From positions 1-33,311 of the forward strand of contig DCZO01000024.1 in the NCBI GenBank assembly GCA_002331335.1: a stretch of DNA of 33,311 nt. Reading direction: 5' to 3'. This DNA is from Nitrospira sp. UBA2082 (lineage in GTDB: Bacteria > Nitrospirota > Nitrospiria > Nitrospirales > Nitrospiraceae). The notes under the pieces are model-generated. The model was not told the origin of the DNA and did not search any database. It worked only from the letters and a program-made list of their open reading frames with translations. How positions within the stretch are numbered: position 1 is the first letter of the stretch; each line of letters opens with the position of its first letter. Positions 8,168-16,612 of this stretch are shown in pieces. The position numbers and the translations under genes were made by a program.

Positions 8168-8749
8168 TCAATCCAAGATCGACAGGGCGGTCTCGGTCGT
8201 CTGCCGTACCGTTTCTGCTGCTGCGCCTGACTTGATCATCACAATCGTCCCTTGCATCATCGTCGTGAGAAAGCGCGCCAGCGCGCGTGAATCTTTCTGA
8301 CTATTCAACTCCCCCTGTTGTTTCGCTCGATCCAAGACTCGAAAGAATGCGTCTTCAAGCATCTTCAAAGTCTGACGGAGCGTGCCCGCGATCTCCTTTT
8401 CGTGCGGGCCCAGCTCCATCACCGTGTTCGCGATCAGACAACCGCGCCGTTGTGGGTCGGCCAATGCGCCCTCGAGCATGCCATGGATAAATCCGCGGAG
8501 TGCTGGAAGTGCCGGCCCCGGTTGATCGAGGAGGGCAAACTTCGAGCCGACCACGGTGGTACAATACCGATCCACCACTTTTAGGAACAATTGGCGTTTG
8601 TCACCGAACGTGTCATAGAGCGAACCTCGATTCAGATCCATCGCGCCCAGCAAGTCTTCCATTGACGTGGATTCGTAGCCCTTGTGCCAGAAGACCTGCA
8701 TTGCCTTCTCTACGGCGTCGTCGGGGTTGAACTCTTTCGGACGGGGCAT
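8168..8749 (-). CDS. TetR/AcrR family transcriptional regulator
   Basis: A 193-residue repressor-type regulator. Residues 8-55 form the TetR DNA-binding domain (AVEKAMQVFWHKGYESTSME, then the recognition helix NRGSLYDTFGDKRQLF). The C-terminal part is the ligand domain (TetR_C subgroup with GCLIANTVMELGPHEKEIAG). Proteins of this subgroup commonly autoregulate and bind GGAACGATC-type palindromes. Such a site lies in its promoter spacer (8793-8813) and a cleaner one before the zinc-ribbon gene. The inducer is unknown. Confidence 0.92.
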   Translation of the reverse strand: MPRPKEFNPDDAVEKAMQVFWHKGYESTSMEDLLGAMDLNRGSLYDTFGDKRQLFLKVVDRYCTTVVGSKFALLDQPGPALPALRGFIHGMLEGALADPQRRGCLIANTVMELGPHEKEIAGTLRQTLKMLEDAFFRVLDRAKQQGELNSQKDSRALARFLTTMMQGTIVMIKSGAAAETVRQTTETALSILD

Positions 8750-8782
8750 CTGGACTTTCCCGGACTCTTAACCTGGACGCCA

Positions 8783-8813
8783 AGATAACACATATTGGAA
8801 CGATCAGTCAATA
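8783..8813 (-). promoter_or_regulatory. Sigma-70-like promoter of the TetR gene with overlapping operator
   Basis: On the minus strand TTGACT (8811-8806) and TTATCT (8788-8783) are separated by exactly 17 bases. The spacer holds GATCGTTCCAA, and TATTG/CAATA arms frame 8793-8813. A repressor bound here would block RNA polymerase, consistent with autorepression by the 8168-8749 product. Confidence 0.6.
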
Positions 8814-8823
8814 ATGAGTGTCA

Positions 8824-8843
8824 GCTCCCATCCCTATGGGAGC
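8824..8843. terminator. Perfect 8-bp hairpin after the DUF1579 gene
   Basis: GCTCCCAT and ATGGGAGC pair around a CCCT loop, 41 bases past the stop of the DUF1579 gene and upstream of the TetR promoter. There is no run of U, so it is a terminator-like or RNA-end-protecting stem, not a classic intrinsic terminator. Confidence 0.5.
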
Positions 8844-8883
8844 ACGGGGATCGTGCGCGAAGTCTTGTCTCGTAGGCCGTGCA

Positions 8884-9483
8884 CTACTGTTTTCTCGAAT
8901 ACGTGATCTCCAACACTTTCATTTCCTTTCCGCCGTGGTGTGTCCCATACATGTCAAAGGTTTGGGTGTTATGATCGACGATCTTCCAGACCGCGCGATG
9001 GGACATTTTCCCTCCGCCCGGCTCCGGGTGTGATCCTCTGAGCGTGATGGTCTTGCCGTCGGCGCTCGCCGTGCCCTCCATCATGAAGATGCCGGTTCCC
9101 ATCGTATCCATCCAGGCGGTCACATACTTCTTGGTCATATTGTCATAGGCATCGATGCCGATCCCGTTGAATGGCTGGCCCATCATGTTGCCGGTGAATT
9201 CCTGATAGAGAAACCGTCCGTCGAGCAACATTTTCATCTCTGCGGTGCCGGTCGACTCCGCCGGCGGCTTGCCCGGTTCCATCCATTCCTTGGTTGTGGT
9301 TGTCCAGTTGCCGGTGAGGGTGGCAAACAGCTTGTGCGGCTCGCCAGGTGTGGCGAGTTGCTTCCAGAGTTCCATCATCGCTTCGTTGTCCATCGGCTTT
9401 CCGCCTTTCTTGTCTTTGGCCAAGGCCGGCGAGACGGTCAGCATTAGGCACAATGTGATGACGGCAGAAGATATGAAACGCAT
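8884..9483 (-). CDS. Secreted DUF1579 family protein
   Basis: A 199-residue exported protein. A signal peptide (MRFISSAVITLCLMLTVSPALA) is followed by the DUF1579 barrel: LWKQLATPGEPHKLFATLTGNW, TAEMKMLLDGRFLYQEFTG, GIGIDAYDNMTKKYVTAWMD and TITLRGSHPEP. AAGGAGG precedes ATG 9483. It lies 60 bases after the DGPF gene and is probably expressed with it from the ECF42-like element near 10062-10088. DUF1579 proteins have no proven function; extracytoplasmic ligand binding is plausible from the lipocalin-like pattern. Confidence 0.87.
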   Translation of the reverse strand: MRFISSAVITLCLMLTVSPALAKDKKGGKPMDNEAMMELWKQLATPGEPHKLFATLTGNWTTTTKEWMEPGKPPAESTGTAEMKMLLDGRFLYQEFTGNMMGQPFNGIGIDAYDNMTKKYVTAWMDTMGTGIFMMEGTASADGKTITLRGSHPEPGGGKMSHRAVWKIVDHNTQTFDMYGTHHGGKEMKVLEITYSRKQ

Positions 9484-9543
9484 GGCGGCCTCCTTCGTGT
9501 CGTGAGTGAAAGGGTTGTAGAAACCTTGAGGCATTTCCCAACG

Positions 9544-9984
9544 CTAGGGTATTTCCGTCTTTTTCTGTTGTTGAGCCTGCGAACGCACTCGTTGCTCCTG
9601 CTCCCGTAGGTCCGGTGTGAACTCCGCGCCGAAGTCGTCTGCCTCGAAGACCTGTCGAACCTCGATCTCGGATTCTCCCGGCATGGGATTGGGGCACCGT
9701 TTGACCCACTCGATCGCCTCTTCCTTCGATTTGCAGTTCCAGAGCCAGTAGCCGGCGATGAGTTCCTTGGTCTCGGCGAACGGTCCATCGATCACCGTGC
9801 GCGTGTTGCCTGAGAATGTGACACGAGCACCCTTCGAGCTCGGCTGGAGTCCTTCACCCGCCAGCATCACGCCGGCCTTCATCAGTTTCTCGTTGTATCT
9901 TCCCATCTCCGTCAACAACTGCTCGCTCGGCATCACGCCTGCTTCCGAATCTTTCGTGGCTTTTACAATGACCATGAATCGCAT
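9544..9984 (-). CDS. YciI-like DGPF-domain protein
   Basis: A 146-residue protein of the YCII/DGPF family (PCD1-like). It starts MRFMVIVKATKDSEAG and holds the signature IDGPFAETKELIAGYWLWNC (DGPF at residues 66-69). A tail of about 40 charged residues follows (EQEQRVRSQAQQQKK), which the other DGPF proteins here lack. GAGGAGG precedes ATG 9984. The fold is a dimeric ferredoxin-like barrel of unknown activity. Established context: DGPF genes are typical partners and targets of ECF42 sigma factors, and a matching element lies about 78 bases upstream. Confidence 0.92.
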   Translation of the reverse strand: MRFMVIVKATKDSEAGVMPSEQLLTEMGRYNEKLMKAGVMLAGEGLQPSSKGARVTFSGNTRTVIDGPFAETKELIAGYWLWNCKSKEEAIEWVKRCPNPMPGESEIEVRQVFEADDFGAEFTPDLREQEQRVRSQAQQQKKTEIP

Positions 9985-10061
9985 GCGATTCCTCCTCGAT
10001 CAGGATGATTATCGATGTGGCTTCCAGCGTTTTGCTAGAAGAACCCCAACTCTATCTCTTT

Positions 10062-10088
10062 GTCGAATGGGCCACTAGGAAATCGACA
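10062..10088 (-). promoter_or_regulatory. Looser ECF42-like promoter before a DGPF gene
   Basis: Minus strand TGTCGATTTC begins at 10088, and CGAC lies at 10065-10062 with a 17-base gap. The -35-like block matches the two strong sites (22147, 32629), but the CGACTATC block is degraded to CGACAAAG. The site is also framed by an inverted TGTCGA at 10061-10066. Weaker than the other two. Confidence 0.42.
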
Positions 10089-10122
10089 GAGGCGTGATTC
10101 CTGATCTTTCAATGGCTTGGCA

Positions 10123-11574
10123 TCAGCTGGGTCCCACGGGCTGCTCGGCAATGGGTGTAGTCGGTGTGGGGGAGCCGAGGGCTGTGCCGTAGGCATGCCA
10201 CCCGCCCCCTAAAGCTTTGTAGAGTTGAACGACCGAGACCAGGTGCAATCGATGGGTCCCGGCCAATGCCAGTTCGGCTTCAAAGAGATTACGCTGTGCG
10301 ACGAGCACGTCGAGATAGTTGGCGAGCCCCCCTTTGTAGCGGAGACTCGCCAGCTGCAGAGCCGAGTGGAGGGACTCTACCTGTTCGGCCTGGGCCGTGC
10401 GCTGTTCGCGAGCCGTCGAGACGGCCACCAAGGCGTCTTCAACCTCCCGAAAGGCGACAAGGACCGCGTGCTCGTACTGGGCAAGTTGCTCTCGGGCCTG
10501 AGCTTCGGCTGCCCTTTGCTGAAATCCTAACGCAACGGCATTGAACAGGGGGCCGGCCACGCTTGGACCGATGACGCCAAATGCGGTCTCACTTGCAATA
10601 AGTCTGGAGAACTGGGGACTCGCCACACCGAGGATACCCGTGATGCTGAGTTTGGGAAAGCGGTCCGCTTTGGCGGCACCGATTCGTGCTGTTGCCGCTG
10701 CCAAGGTCTGTTCAGCCTGTACCAGATCCGGCCGACGCTGTAACAATTCCGAAGGCAGGCCTGGCGGGACTTCTGGTGCCAGCACTTGTTCCGTCAGCGA
10801 CTGTCCTCTCAGGATGCGGCCGGGATTGCGCCCGAGCAGCACACTGAGCTGATTCTCTTGTTGCACCACCCGTCGGGTTAGTTCTGCAACGCGTCCTGCG
10901 GCATTCGCCCGTTCGGCGATGAACTGATCCGCGTCGATTTTGGTAATCACACCCTGTCGCACCCGAGCCTGGGCGATTCTGACTGATTCTTCCCACGATT
11001 GCAGGGTACGCTTCGCGACGTTCAGCTGTAGATCGAACTGCAGCAGATCGAAGTACGCTTCCGCGACACCACTCACGAGCTGAAGCACAACCGCCCGCCG
11101 GGACTCCTCACGAGCCAAGAGCTCACCGCGCGCTGCTTCGTGCGACCGGCGAATGCGTCCCCAGATGTCCAATTCCCAGGCAAGATTGCCCTGGAGGTAG
11201 TAATTGAAGGCATTGGGAAATCCAGGAAACAGGAAGTTCGCCTTTCGGCCGAAGGACGGCGCACTGGCTGTGATATCGGCCTTTGGCACGAAGTCCATCG
11301 TTGAGGTAAGCAGACGGGCCTGAAATTCTTCAACAGACGCCACGGCACGTTTCAGGTCTTTGTTCTCGCTCAGCGCAATCCGAATGAGTCGCTGGAGTTC
11401 CTCGTCCTTTAAGAGATCCCACCAAGGAAGGTTAGCGAAGGACGCGGTCTCCTGTGTGGCGTCGGCCATCCTGAACTTTTCTGGCGTCGCGAGATCCGGA
11501 CGGGAATAATCCGGCCCGACCGCGCAGGCGGTGAGGAAGAGAAATCCTGTGAGAACAATACTGAGTGTGCGCAT
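10123..11574 (-). CDS. Outer-membrane factor of an RND efflux system (NodT/OprM type)
   Basis: A 483-residue lipoprotein channel. The lipobox LTAC places lipidated Cys17, followed by AVGPDYSRPDL as in OprM/CusC-type proteins. Two outer-membrane-efflux repeats are seen: LPWWDLLKDEELQRLIRIAL, then NLAWELDIWGRIRRSHEAAR and VAEAYFDLLQFDLQLNVA; and in the second half ELLQRRPDLVQAEQTLAAA, ARIGAAKADRFPKLSITG and ALGGGW. It is the last gene of the efflux operon, 11 bases after the STAS-like gene. It would trimerise and dock to the adaptor and pump to export drugs or metabolites. Confidence 0.95.
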   Translation of the reverse strand: MRTLSIVLTGFLFLTACAVGPDYSRPDLATPEKFRMADATQETASFANLPWWDLLKDEELQRLIRIALSENKDLKRAVASVEEFQARLLTSTMDFVPKADITASAPSFGRKANFLFPGFPNAFNYYLQGNLAWELDIWGRIRRSHEAARGELLAREESRRAVVLQLVSGVAEAYFDLLQFDLQLNVAKRTLQSWEESVRIAQARVRQGVITKIDADQFIAERANAAGRVAELTRRVVQQENQLSVLLGRNPGRILRGQSLTEQVLAPEVPPGLPSELLQRRPDLVQAEQTLAAATARIGAAKADRFPKLSITGILGVASPQFSRLIASETAFGVIGPSVAGPLFNAVALGFQQRAAEAQAREQLAQYEHAVLVAFREVEDALVAVSTAREQRTAQAEQVESLHSALQLASLRYKGGLANYLDVLVAQRNLFEAELALAGTHRLHLVSVVQLYKALGGGWHAYGTALGSPTPTTPIAEQPVGPS

Positions 11575-11585
11575 GAGCTATGCTC

Positions 11586-11891
11586 CTATCTTCTCTTTCG
11601 TTGATCAGTGCTCGAGCGTGGTCGGGAACAGGTGATTTGCTCGATCATAGATTTGTTGCAGCATCCTGTGGCAATCAGCTCCGCGCCAGCTTGCCACATC
11701 TCTGCGAGGAGCGCTTTGCCGGTCTCTTCAATGAAGGTCACGCCCCTTAGGTCCACGATCAAGGATCCTGGTTCCGATGCTGGCAAGTGTCGCCAGAATT
11801 GTTCGAGTTCCTTGACCCAGGCACCGGCCAGCCGGCCTTCCAACATCAACCGCGTTGAACTCTGACTGTTGTCCGAAGTGATTTTCAGCAT
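11586..11891 (-). CDS. STAS-like domain protein within the efflux operon
   Basis: A 101-residue protein with the layout of a STAS domain: first strands STRLMLEGRLAGAWVKELEQ, central strand GSLIVDLRGVTFIEETGKAL, then a helix and GAELIATGC. The usual Asp-Ser-Ser/Thr-Gly phosphorylation turn reads Glu-Glu-Thr-Gly, so Thr could replace Ser or the site may be non-phosphorylatable. The C-terminus is Arg/Ser-rich. It sits 39 bases after the RND pump gene and 11 before the outer-membrane factor, so it is co-transcribed. STAS proteins are not standard RND partners; a regulatory role is inference. Confidence 0.72.
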   Translation of the reverse strand: MLKITSDNSQSSTRLMLEGRLAGAWVKELEQFWRHLPASEPGSLIVDLRGVTFIEETGKALLAEMWQAGAELIATGCCNKSMIEQITCSRPRSSTDQRKRR

Positions 11892-11930
11892 GTTGAAAGC
11901 TCTTTGCTTACTGGATCAGCCCCGATGACG

Positions 11931-14900
11931 TCACCCCTTTGCTCCCGTGAGCAGTAGATCCTCGTCGATGACTGCGATATCCTCGCGTGTCAAAGCCAGT
12001 TGATGCTGGGCCGCGATCAGTGAGTAGAACACCGGCACGACAAACAACGTGAACAGTGTGCCGACTGTCATCCCTGTGACCAATACCATCCCGATACTGT
12101 TGCGGGCCGCGGCGCCAGGCCCGGACACGAGCACCAATGGCAAATGTCCGAAGACGGTGGCCGCGGAGGTCATCAGTACCGGCCGCAATCTGGTCAAGGC
12201 CGCTTCACGTACCGCGGAGATCCTTGAAAGCCCGCCGGCCTGCAGTTTGTTGGCAAACTCAACGATGAGGATGCCGTTTTTTGCGATCAATCCCACCAGC
12301 GTGATCAGGCCGACTTGCGAGTAGATGTTGATGGTTGTGAGATCCAGGAAACTAAAAACCAGCGCACCGGAGATCGCGAGGGGGACTGAGCCCAACAGGA
12401 CGATCAGTGGATCTCGGAAGCTCTGAAACTGTGCACTCAAGACCAAATAGATAAGTACGAGGGCAAATCCCAGCGTCACGGTCAGTGCAGCGCCCTCCTG
12501 GCGGATCTGCCTTGACTCGCCTGCGTAGTCGAGGACGACGGGAGGATTGCTCGCCTTGGCGGCAGCCTCTTCCAGCACGCGCAGTCCTTGATCTTTCGTG
12601 ACGCCCGGCTTCACACCACCGAAGATGCGCACGGCGTTCCGTTGTTGGAAACGGTTCAGGGTGCGTGGTGCGGTGTTCGTTTCGATGTGCGTGAAGGTCG
12701 ATACCGGGACGAGTTGGCCGCCCGGGGTTTTGATTTTCAAATCAAGCAACGGACCAACGGTAGCGCGATCCTCGTCCCCGAGCTGCGGGATGACCTTATA
12801 ACTTCGATCGAAGTAATTGAACCGGTTCACATAGGCTCCGCCGAGCATGGTGCCCAGCTCACGGCCGACACCGGCCAGGTCAAGTCCAAGATCAGCGAGA
12901 CGCTCCCGGTCCAGCACGACACGTGCCTCGGGTAAGTCGATCTTCAAGTCGGTGTCCACGTACAGGAACATGCCGCTCTGCCACCCGGCGTTGAGGACCG
13001 CTCCTGTCGTCTCAAGGAGTCGATTGATCGGCAGGTCGCTCTGCAAGAGCAGCTCGACGTCATACTGGCCCGGCGTCGGCAAGGGCGGGTCCAAACGCGG
13101 GAAAACTCGAAGGCCCGGCACCTGCGAGACCCTGCCAAACACCTCGCCGTACATTTCCTCTGTCGAACGGGTACGCTCTTTCCAATCCTTCGCGACCAAG
13201 CCGCCGAACCCGCCCCAGGATGTCGTGAGTGACCAGGTGAACCTCGTTTCGGGAAGGGATGTGATAGCCTCGACAACTTGCAGATGCTCGCGATTGCTGG
13301 CGGCCAACGTCGAGTCCGGGGCTGCTTCGAAAAATAGGCTGATGTGGCTTTGGTCCTCCACCGGCGCCAGTTCCTGGCGAGAAAACAGATACAGCGGCCA
13401 GGCCATGATCATGATCAGAAACGCCGCTGCGACGATTCCCCAACGCATGGTCAGCGCGCCGTCGAGCAACCGGGCGTACGCACGGCGCACCTCCTCAAAC
13501 CGTCGGTTGACAAAGCCGGTCAACCGACCCTCTTTCCCTTGTGGGTGAACGAACCGGGAACTCATGACCGGCGACAGGGTGACGGCCACGACGCCCGACA
13601 GTACGACTGCCACGGCGAGCGTGATGGCAAATTCCAAGAAGAGCGACCCGGTCAACCCACCCTGGAATCCGATCGGCGTGTAGACCGCCGCCAGGGTGAT
13701 CGTCATGGCGATGATCGGACCGAGCAACTCGCGGGCGCCGATTAACGCCGCATCGATGCGCGATTTGCCCAGTCGCACATGCCGCTCGACGTTTTCGACG
13801 ACCACAATCGCATCATCGACGACCAGCCCGACCGACAGGACGATCGCGAGCAGGGTCAGCAGATTGAGGCTGAAGCCGAACGCAAACATGAAAACCGCCG
13901 CGCCGACCAGCGACACCGGCATCGCGACGAGCGGAACCAGCGCCGTCCGGACCGAGCCCATAAAGAGGAAGACCACGATGGCCACGATCAAAATGGTCTC
14001 AGACAGTGTCTTCGTGATTTCCGTCAGCGCACTCCGCATAAACATCGTGCCGTCCCACACCAGCTGCATGTCGATGTCGGAGGGCAGCGTCGGTCGGATG
14101 TGTTCCATCTCATCGCGCAATCGATGCTGCACCTCGATTTCATTCGCCCCCGGTACCGGCCAGATCCCGAGGTATACGCCTTCGGTTGCGTTGTACTTGG
14201 CGATCATATCCGCTTCTTCTGCTCCCCGCTCGACCCGCGCGACGTCCCGCAGGCGTACGATGGCGCCTCCGCGGTCGGCGACGATCAATTCCTCGAACTC
14301 GGCGGCAGAGCGCAGGTCGGTGTTCGCGAGCAGATTGATTTGTACCGCATTGCCTTTTGTTCGTCCGACCGCAGCCAAATAGTTGTTGCGCCGAAGAGCT
14401 CCCTGCACGTCACCCGGTGAGAGATTAAAGGCGGCGAGACGGTCGGGATCGATCCAGATGCGCATAGCGATCTGGCGGCCGCCTTCGATGGTGACTCGTT
14501 GCACGCCGGCGAGTGTGGATAGTTGAGGCTGGAGTGTGCGCAGCAGCCAATCCGTGACCGCTGGCACGGTACGCTCGCTGGAGGCGAAGCTGAGGTAAAA
14601 CGAGGCATAGGGGCGATCGGCACGCTGCAGCTCGATCACCGGCGGTTCCGCTTCCGCCGGCAGTTCCGACCGGACCTGTTGAAGCCGTGCCGTCACTTCG
14701 GCCAACGCCGCTGTGCTGTTGTGATTCAGTTTGAGGTGCACCGTGACGGTGCTGATACCGGCCCGACTGGTCGATTCAACGTAATCGACGCCGCTGATCG
14801 CAGAGACGACCCGCTCGATGGGGGTGCTGAGAAATCCGCGAACCGTTTCAGCGCTCGCTCCGTAATAGACTGTCGTGATGATCACGGATGAGCTCTCGAT

Positions 14901-15020
14901 TTGGGGGTACTGCTGCACCGGCAAGGCCGTCAAGGCTCGCCAGCCGGCAAGGATGATCACGAGGTTGACGACCACCGCCAGTACCGGATGTTTGATGAAG
15001 ATGTCGGTGAATGAGCGCAT
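11931..15020 (-). CDS. RND multidrug efflux pump, inner-membrane permease (HAE-1 type)
   Basis: A 1029-residue pump, the usual length of AcrB/MexB-class transporters. It begins MRSFTDIFIKHPVLAVVVNL, has the porter-domain DYVESTSRAGISTVTVHLKL segment, and carries the proton-relay Asp pair D402-D403 in SVGLVVDDAIVVVEN. A second membrane half is marked by LVGLIAKNGILIVEFANKLQ. Twelve membrane helices are expected. It exports substrates using the proton gradient together with the adaptor (upstream by 32 bases) and the outer-membrane factor. HAE-1 membership makes organic substrates, not metals, likely; the specific substrate cannot be inferred. Confidence 0.97.
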   Translation of the reverse strand: MRSFTDIFIKHPVLAVVVNLVIILAGWRALTALPVQQYPQIESSSVIITTVYYGASAETVRGFLSTPIERVVSAISGVDYVESTSRAGISTVTVHLKLNHNSTAALAEVTARLQQVRSELPAEAEPPVIELQRADRPYASFYLSFASSERTVPAVTDWLLRTLQPQLSTLAGVQRVTIEGGRQIAMRIWIDPDRLAAFNLSPGDVQGALRRNNYLAAVGRTKGNAVQINLLANTDLRSAAEFEELIVADRGGAIVRLRDVARVERGAEEADMIAKYNATEGVYLGIWPVPGANEIEVQHRLRDEMEHIRPTLPSDIDMQLVWDGTMFMRSALTEITKTLSETILIVAIVVFLFMGSVRTALVPLVAMPVSLVGAAVFMFAFGFSLNLLTLLAIVLSVGLVVDDAIVVVENVERHVRLGKSRIDAALIGARELLGPIIAMTITLAAVYTPIGFQGGLTGSLFLEFAITLAVAVVLSGVVAVTLSPVMSSRFVHPQGKEGRLTGFVNRRFEEVRRAYARLLDGALTMRWGIVAAAFLIMIMAWPLYLFSRQELAPVEDQSHISLFFEAAPDSTLAASNREHLQVVEAITSLPETRFTWSLTTSWGGFGGLVAKDWKERTRSTEEMYGEVFGRVSQVPGLRVFPRLDPPLPTPGQYDVELLLQSDLPINRLLETTGAVLNAGWQSGMFLYVDTDLKIDLPEARVVLDRERLADLGLDLAGVGRELGTMLGGAYVNRFNYFDRSYKVIPQLGDEDRATVGPLLDLKIKTPGGQLVPVSTFTHIETNTAPRTLNRFQQRNAVRIFGGVKPGVTKDQGLRVLEEAAAKASNPPVVLDYAGESRQIRQEGAALTVTLGFALVLIYLVLSAQFQSFRDPLIVLLGSVPLAISGALVFSFLDLTTINIYSQVGLITLVGLIAKNGILIVEFANKLQAGGLSRISAVREAALTRLRPVLMTSAATVFGHLPLVLVSGPGAAARNSIGMVLVTGMTVGTLFTLFVVPVFYSLIAAQHQLALTREDIAVIDEDLLLTGAKG

Positions 15021-15052
15021 ATAAATATCCTTGTTGGTATTTGTCGGGTGGT

Positions 15053-16177
15053 TCAGCGTCTGCTCATCAACAGGGTCAGTTGGTTTCCTTTGCCTTGTTC
15101 ACCGGCGATTGCAACCAGCACCCCGTCGCGCAACTTGAACGAGCCTGACGCCGCCACCATTTCGTTGGCCGACAGCCCAGTGTGAATGATGACTTCATCG
15201 CCGACCATGGCGCCGCTCTCCACCAGCCGCGCATGGGCGCGCGTTTTGCCGTGTTCGTCCGGCTGGATCACGAACACTTGATCGCCTCCCGGTCCTTTGC
15301 GCAGGGCACTGACAGGAATGGCGATGGTCGTGCGTGAGGGGCCGACCGGAACTTGAACGCGCACTGAGGCCCCCGGAGCTGGCGCCTGCTCTGCTCCCTT
15401 GATCCTTGCCCGCACCATCGCGTTGCGGGTCGTTGGGTCTATGCGCGCATCGAGGGCGACGATTCTGGCAGGGATCGGGGCGGTTTGACCCGCGACGAAT
15501 ACGTCGACGCTGCCGTCTTCCTTCAGGGCGGCAGCGACTTGCTGAGCGACCGTGAAGTCCACGTGGACTGCGTCCCCAATGCCCTGCAGCGTCGTGAGCA
15601 AGGTTCCTTCATGCAGGTACTGGCCGGGGTGGACATCGGCAATACCGATGCGTGCCCGGAACGGTGCGCGAAGGGTCTTCTTGGCGATAATCGCCTTGGT
15701 ACGAGCGATCTGGGCTTGGGCAATATCCAGATCCGCACGAGCACGGTCGACTTCCTCCTGAGTCGCGGCGAGTTCCTGAGTGAGGGTCTGGCGACGGCTG
15801 AGCACCGTTTTGGCTAAAGCGGCTTGTGCTTCCACTGCCTTGAGTTCAGCTTCTTCGACGGAGACATCGAGCGCCACCAGCAAGGTGCCGGCTTCGACGA
15901 TCTGTCCCGGAGTGAGCCGGACTTCTCGGACCGTCCCGGCGAGTTCGTTCTTCAGCAGGACCGAACGTACTGCCAAAACTGTCCCAATTGATGTGGTGGT
16001 GTGCTGATGCTCAATTTCCCTTGCCGTAGCAACCATCACAGACTCCATCGGCTCCGGCTGGCTGGTGGAAGCCTCGGCGCTGGCTTGAATGGATTCGTAC
16101 TTCCACAATCCCAGACCCGCTCCGAAGGCGATGATGACGAGTAACAGTAAAGCTCCGAACCACCCACGACGACTCAT
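15053..16177 (-). CDS. RND efflux periplasmic adaptor (membrane fusion protein)
   Basis: A 374-residue HlyD/AcrA-type adaptor. It starts at ATG 16177 with one N-terminal membrane anchor (GWFGALLLLVIIAFGAGLGL); upstream in-frame residues to 16438 are not family-like. A biotinyl-lipoyl-like half motif appears at ELAGTVREVRLTPGQIVEAG. A helical hairpin (VEEAELKAVEAQAALAKTVL to ARADLDIAQAQIARTKAI) and the second lipoyl half (TLRAPFRARIGIADVHPGQY) follow, then a beta-barrel domain ending in VAIAGEQGKGN. GGGGGG lies about 10 bases before the start. First gene of the operon, behind the -24/-12 promoter at 16253-16270. Confidence 0.94.
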   Translation of the reverse strand: MSRRGWFGALLLLVIIAFGAGLGLWKYESIQASAEASTSQPEPMESVMVATAREIEHQHTTTSIGTVLAVRSVLLKNELAGTVREVRLTPGQIVEAGTLLVALDVSVEEAELKAVEAQAALAKTVLSRRQTLTQELAATQEEVDRARADLDIAQAQIARTKAIIAKKTLRAPFRARIGIADVHPGQYLHEGTLLTTLQGIGDAVHVDFTVAQQVAAALKEDGSVDVFVAGQTAPIPARIVALDARIDPTTRNAMVRARIKGAEQAPAPGASVRVQVPVGPSRTTIAIPVSALRKGPGGDQVFVIQPDEHGKTRAHARLVESGAMVGDEVIIHTGLSANEMVAASGSFKLRDGVLVAIAGEQGKGNQLTLLMSRR

Positions 16178-16252
16178 GACCCATACCCCCCTGTCTATGC
16201 CGGTAGAATGTTCTGGATACCCCTGCACCGGCGTGAATCTGAGCGAGGGGTA

Positions 16253-16270
16253 CAGCAATGAACGTTCCAG
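16253..16270 (-). promoter_or_regulatory. Sigma-54 (-24/-12) promoter of the RND operon
   Basis: The minus strand reads CTGGAACGTTCATTGCTG. Against the RpoN consensus TGGCACG-N4-TTGCW only one defined base differs (A for C). The invariant GG (16268-16267) and GC (16256-16255) are exactly 10 bases apart. Transcription would start near 16243, about 65 bases before the adaptor ATG. The gene just upstream encodes a sigma-54 activator. Confidence 0.78.
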
Positions 16271-16389
16271 GAACGCGGCGTCATTGGAGAAGGCGCGTAA
16301 CCAGTCAATAGAACGACGGAATCTTTCCACATGCCGCCGGCAGTTTGAATGAAACGACGATGGAGTGCCGATGCGGTGCCTGCCGTCAG

Positions 16390-16416
16390 TTCGACACGCG
16401 TCGAAATGTCGACGCG
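16390..16416. promoter_or_regulatory. Palindrome cluster, candidate enhancer for the sigma-54 activator
   Basis: Two overlapping inverted repeats: TTCGAC-ACGC-GTCGAA (16390-16405) and CGCGTCGA-AATG-TCGACGCG (16397-16416). They lie about 150-170 bases upstream of the predicted start site near 16243, the normal place for an activator-binding site. Confidence 0.6.
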
Positions 16417-16612
16417 ATATTTCAGTCAAGTGAAACACATATGGGCTATATCATGGCCACGATCTTCCCAAGGGGCGGTGGAAAGAGGAGTCGCGCTCCA
16501 GTGCTGAAAACACTGTGGCTTTCGGTCGATCGGACTGAATCAGTAGAAAGCAGCGAGAGGTTGGTGACAGAAGACGCCTATTGATATCTCGGCGTCTGGC
16601 GAGACGTCGACA

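Larger units (their letters stand above)
16178..16612. other. 435-base intergenic control region of the efflux operon
   Basis: No protein-coding gene is supported here. It contains the -24/-12 promoter (16253-16270) and the palindrome cluster (16390-16416) described separately. A small CGTCT/AGACG stem lies just after the activator stop (near 16590-16603) without a U-tract. The rest is unassigned. Confidence 0.7.

Noticed and set aside
10061..10088. Bidirectional ECF42 promoter, since TGTCGA occurs inverted on both strands
   Set aside because: The plus-strand direction leads only into the 3' end of the outer-membrane-factor gene on the opposite strand, and no CGACTATC-like block follows in that direction.
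13779..14420. A 213-codon plus-strand frame rich in His, Arg and Asp
   Set aside because: It is wholly antisense to the RND pump gene and low in complexity; no family match.
16345..16584. A 79-codon plus-strand frame between the activator and efflux genes
   Set aside because: It overlaps the palindrome cluster, has no ribosome binding site, and resembles no protein; the region is better explained as regulatory DNA.
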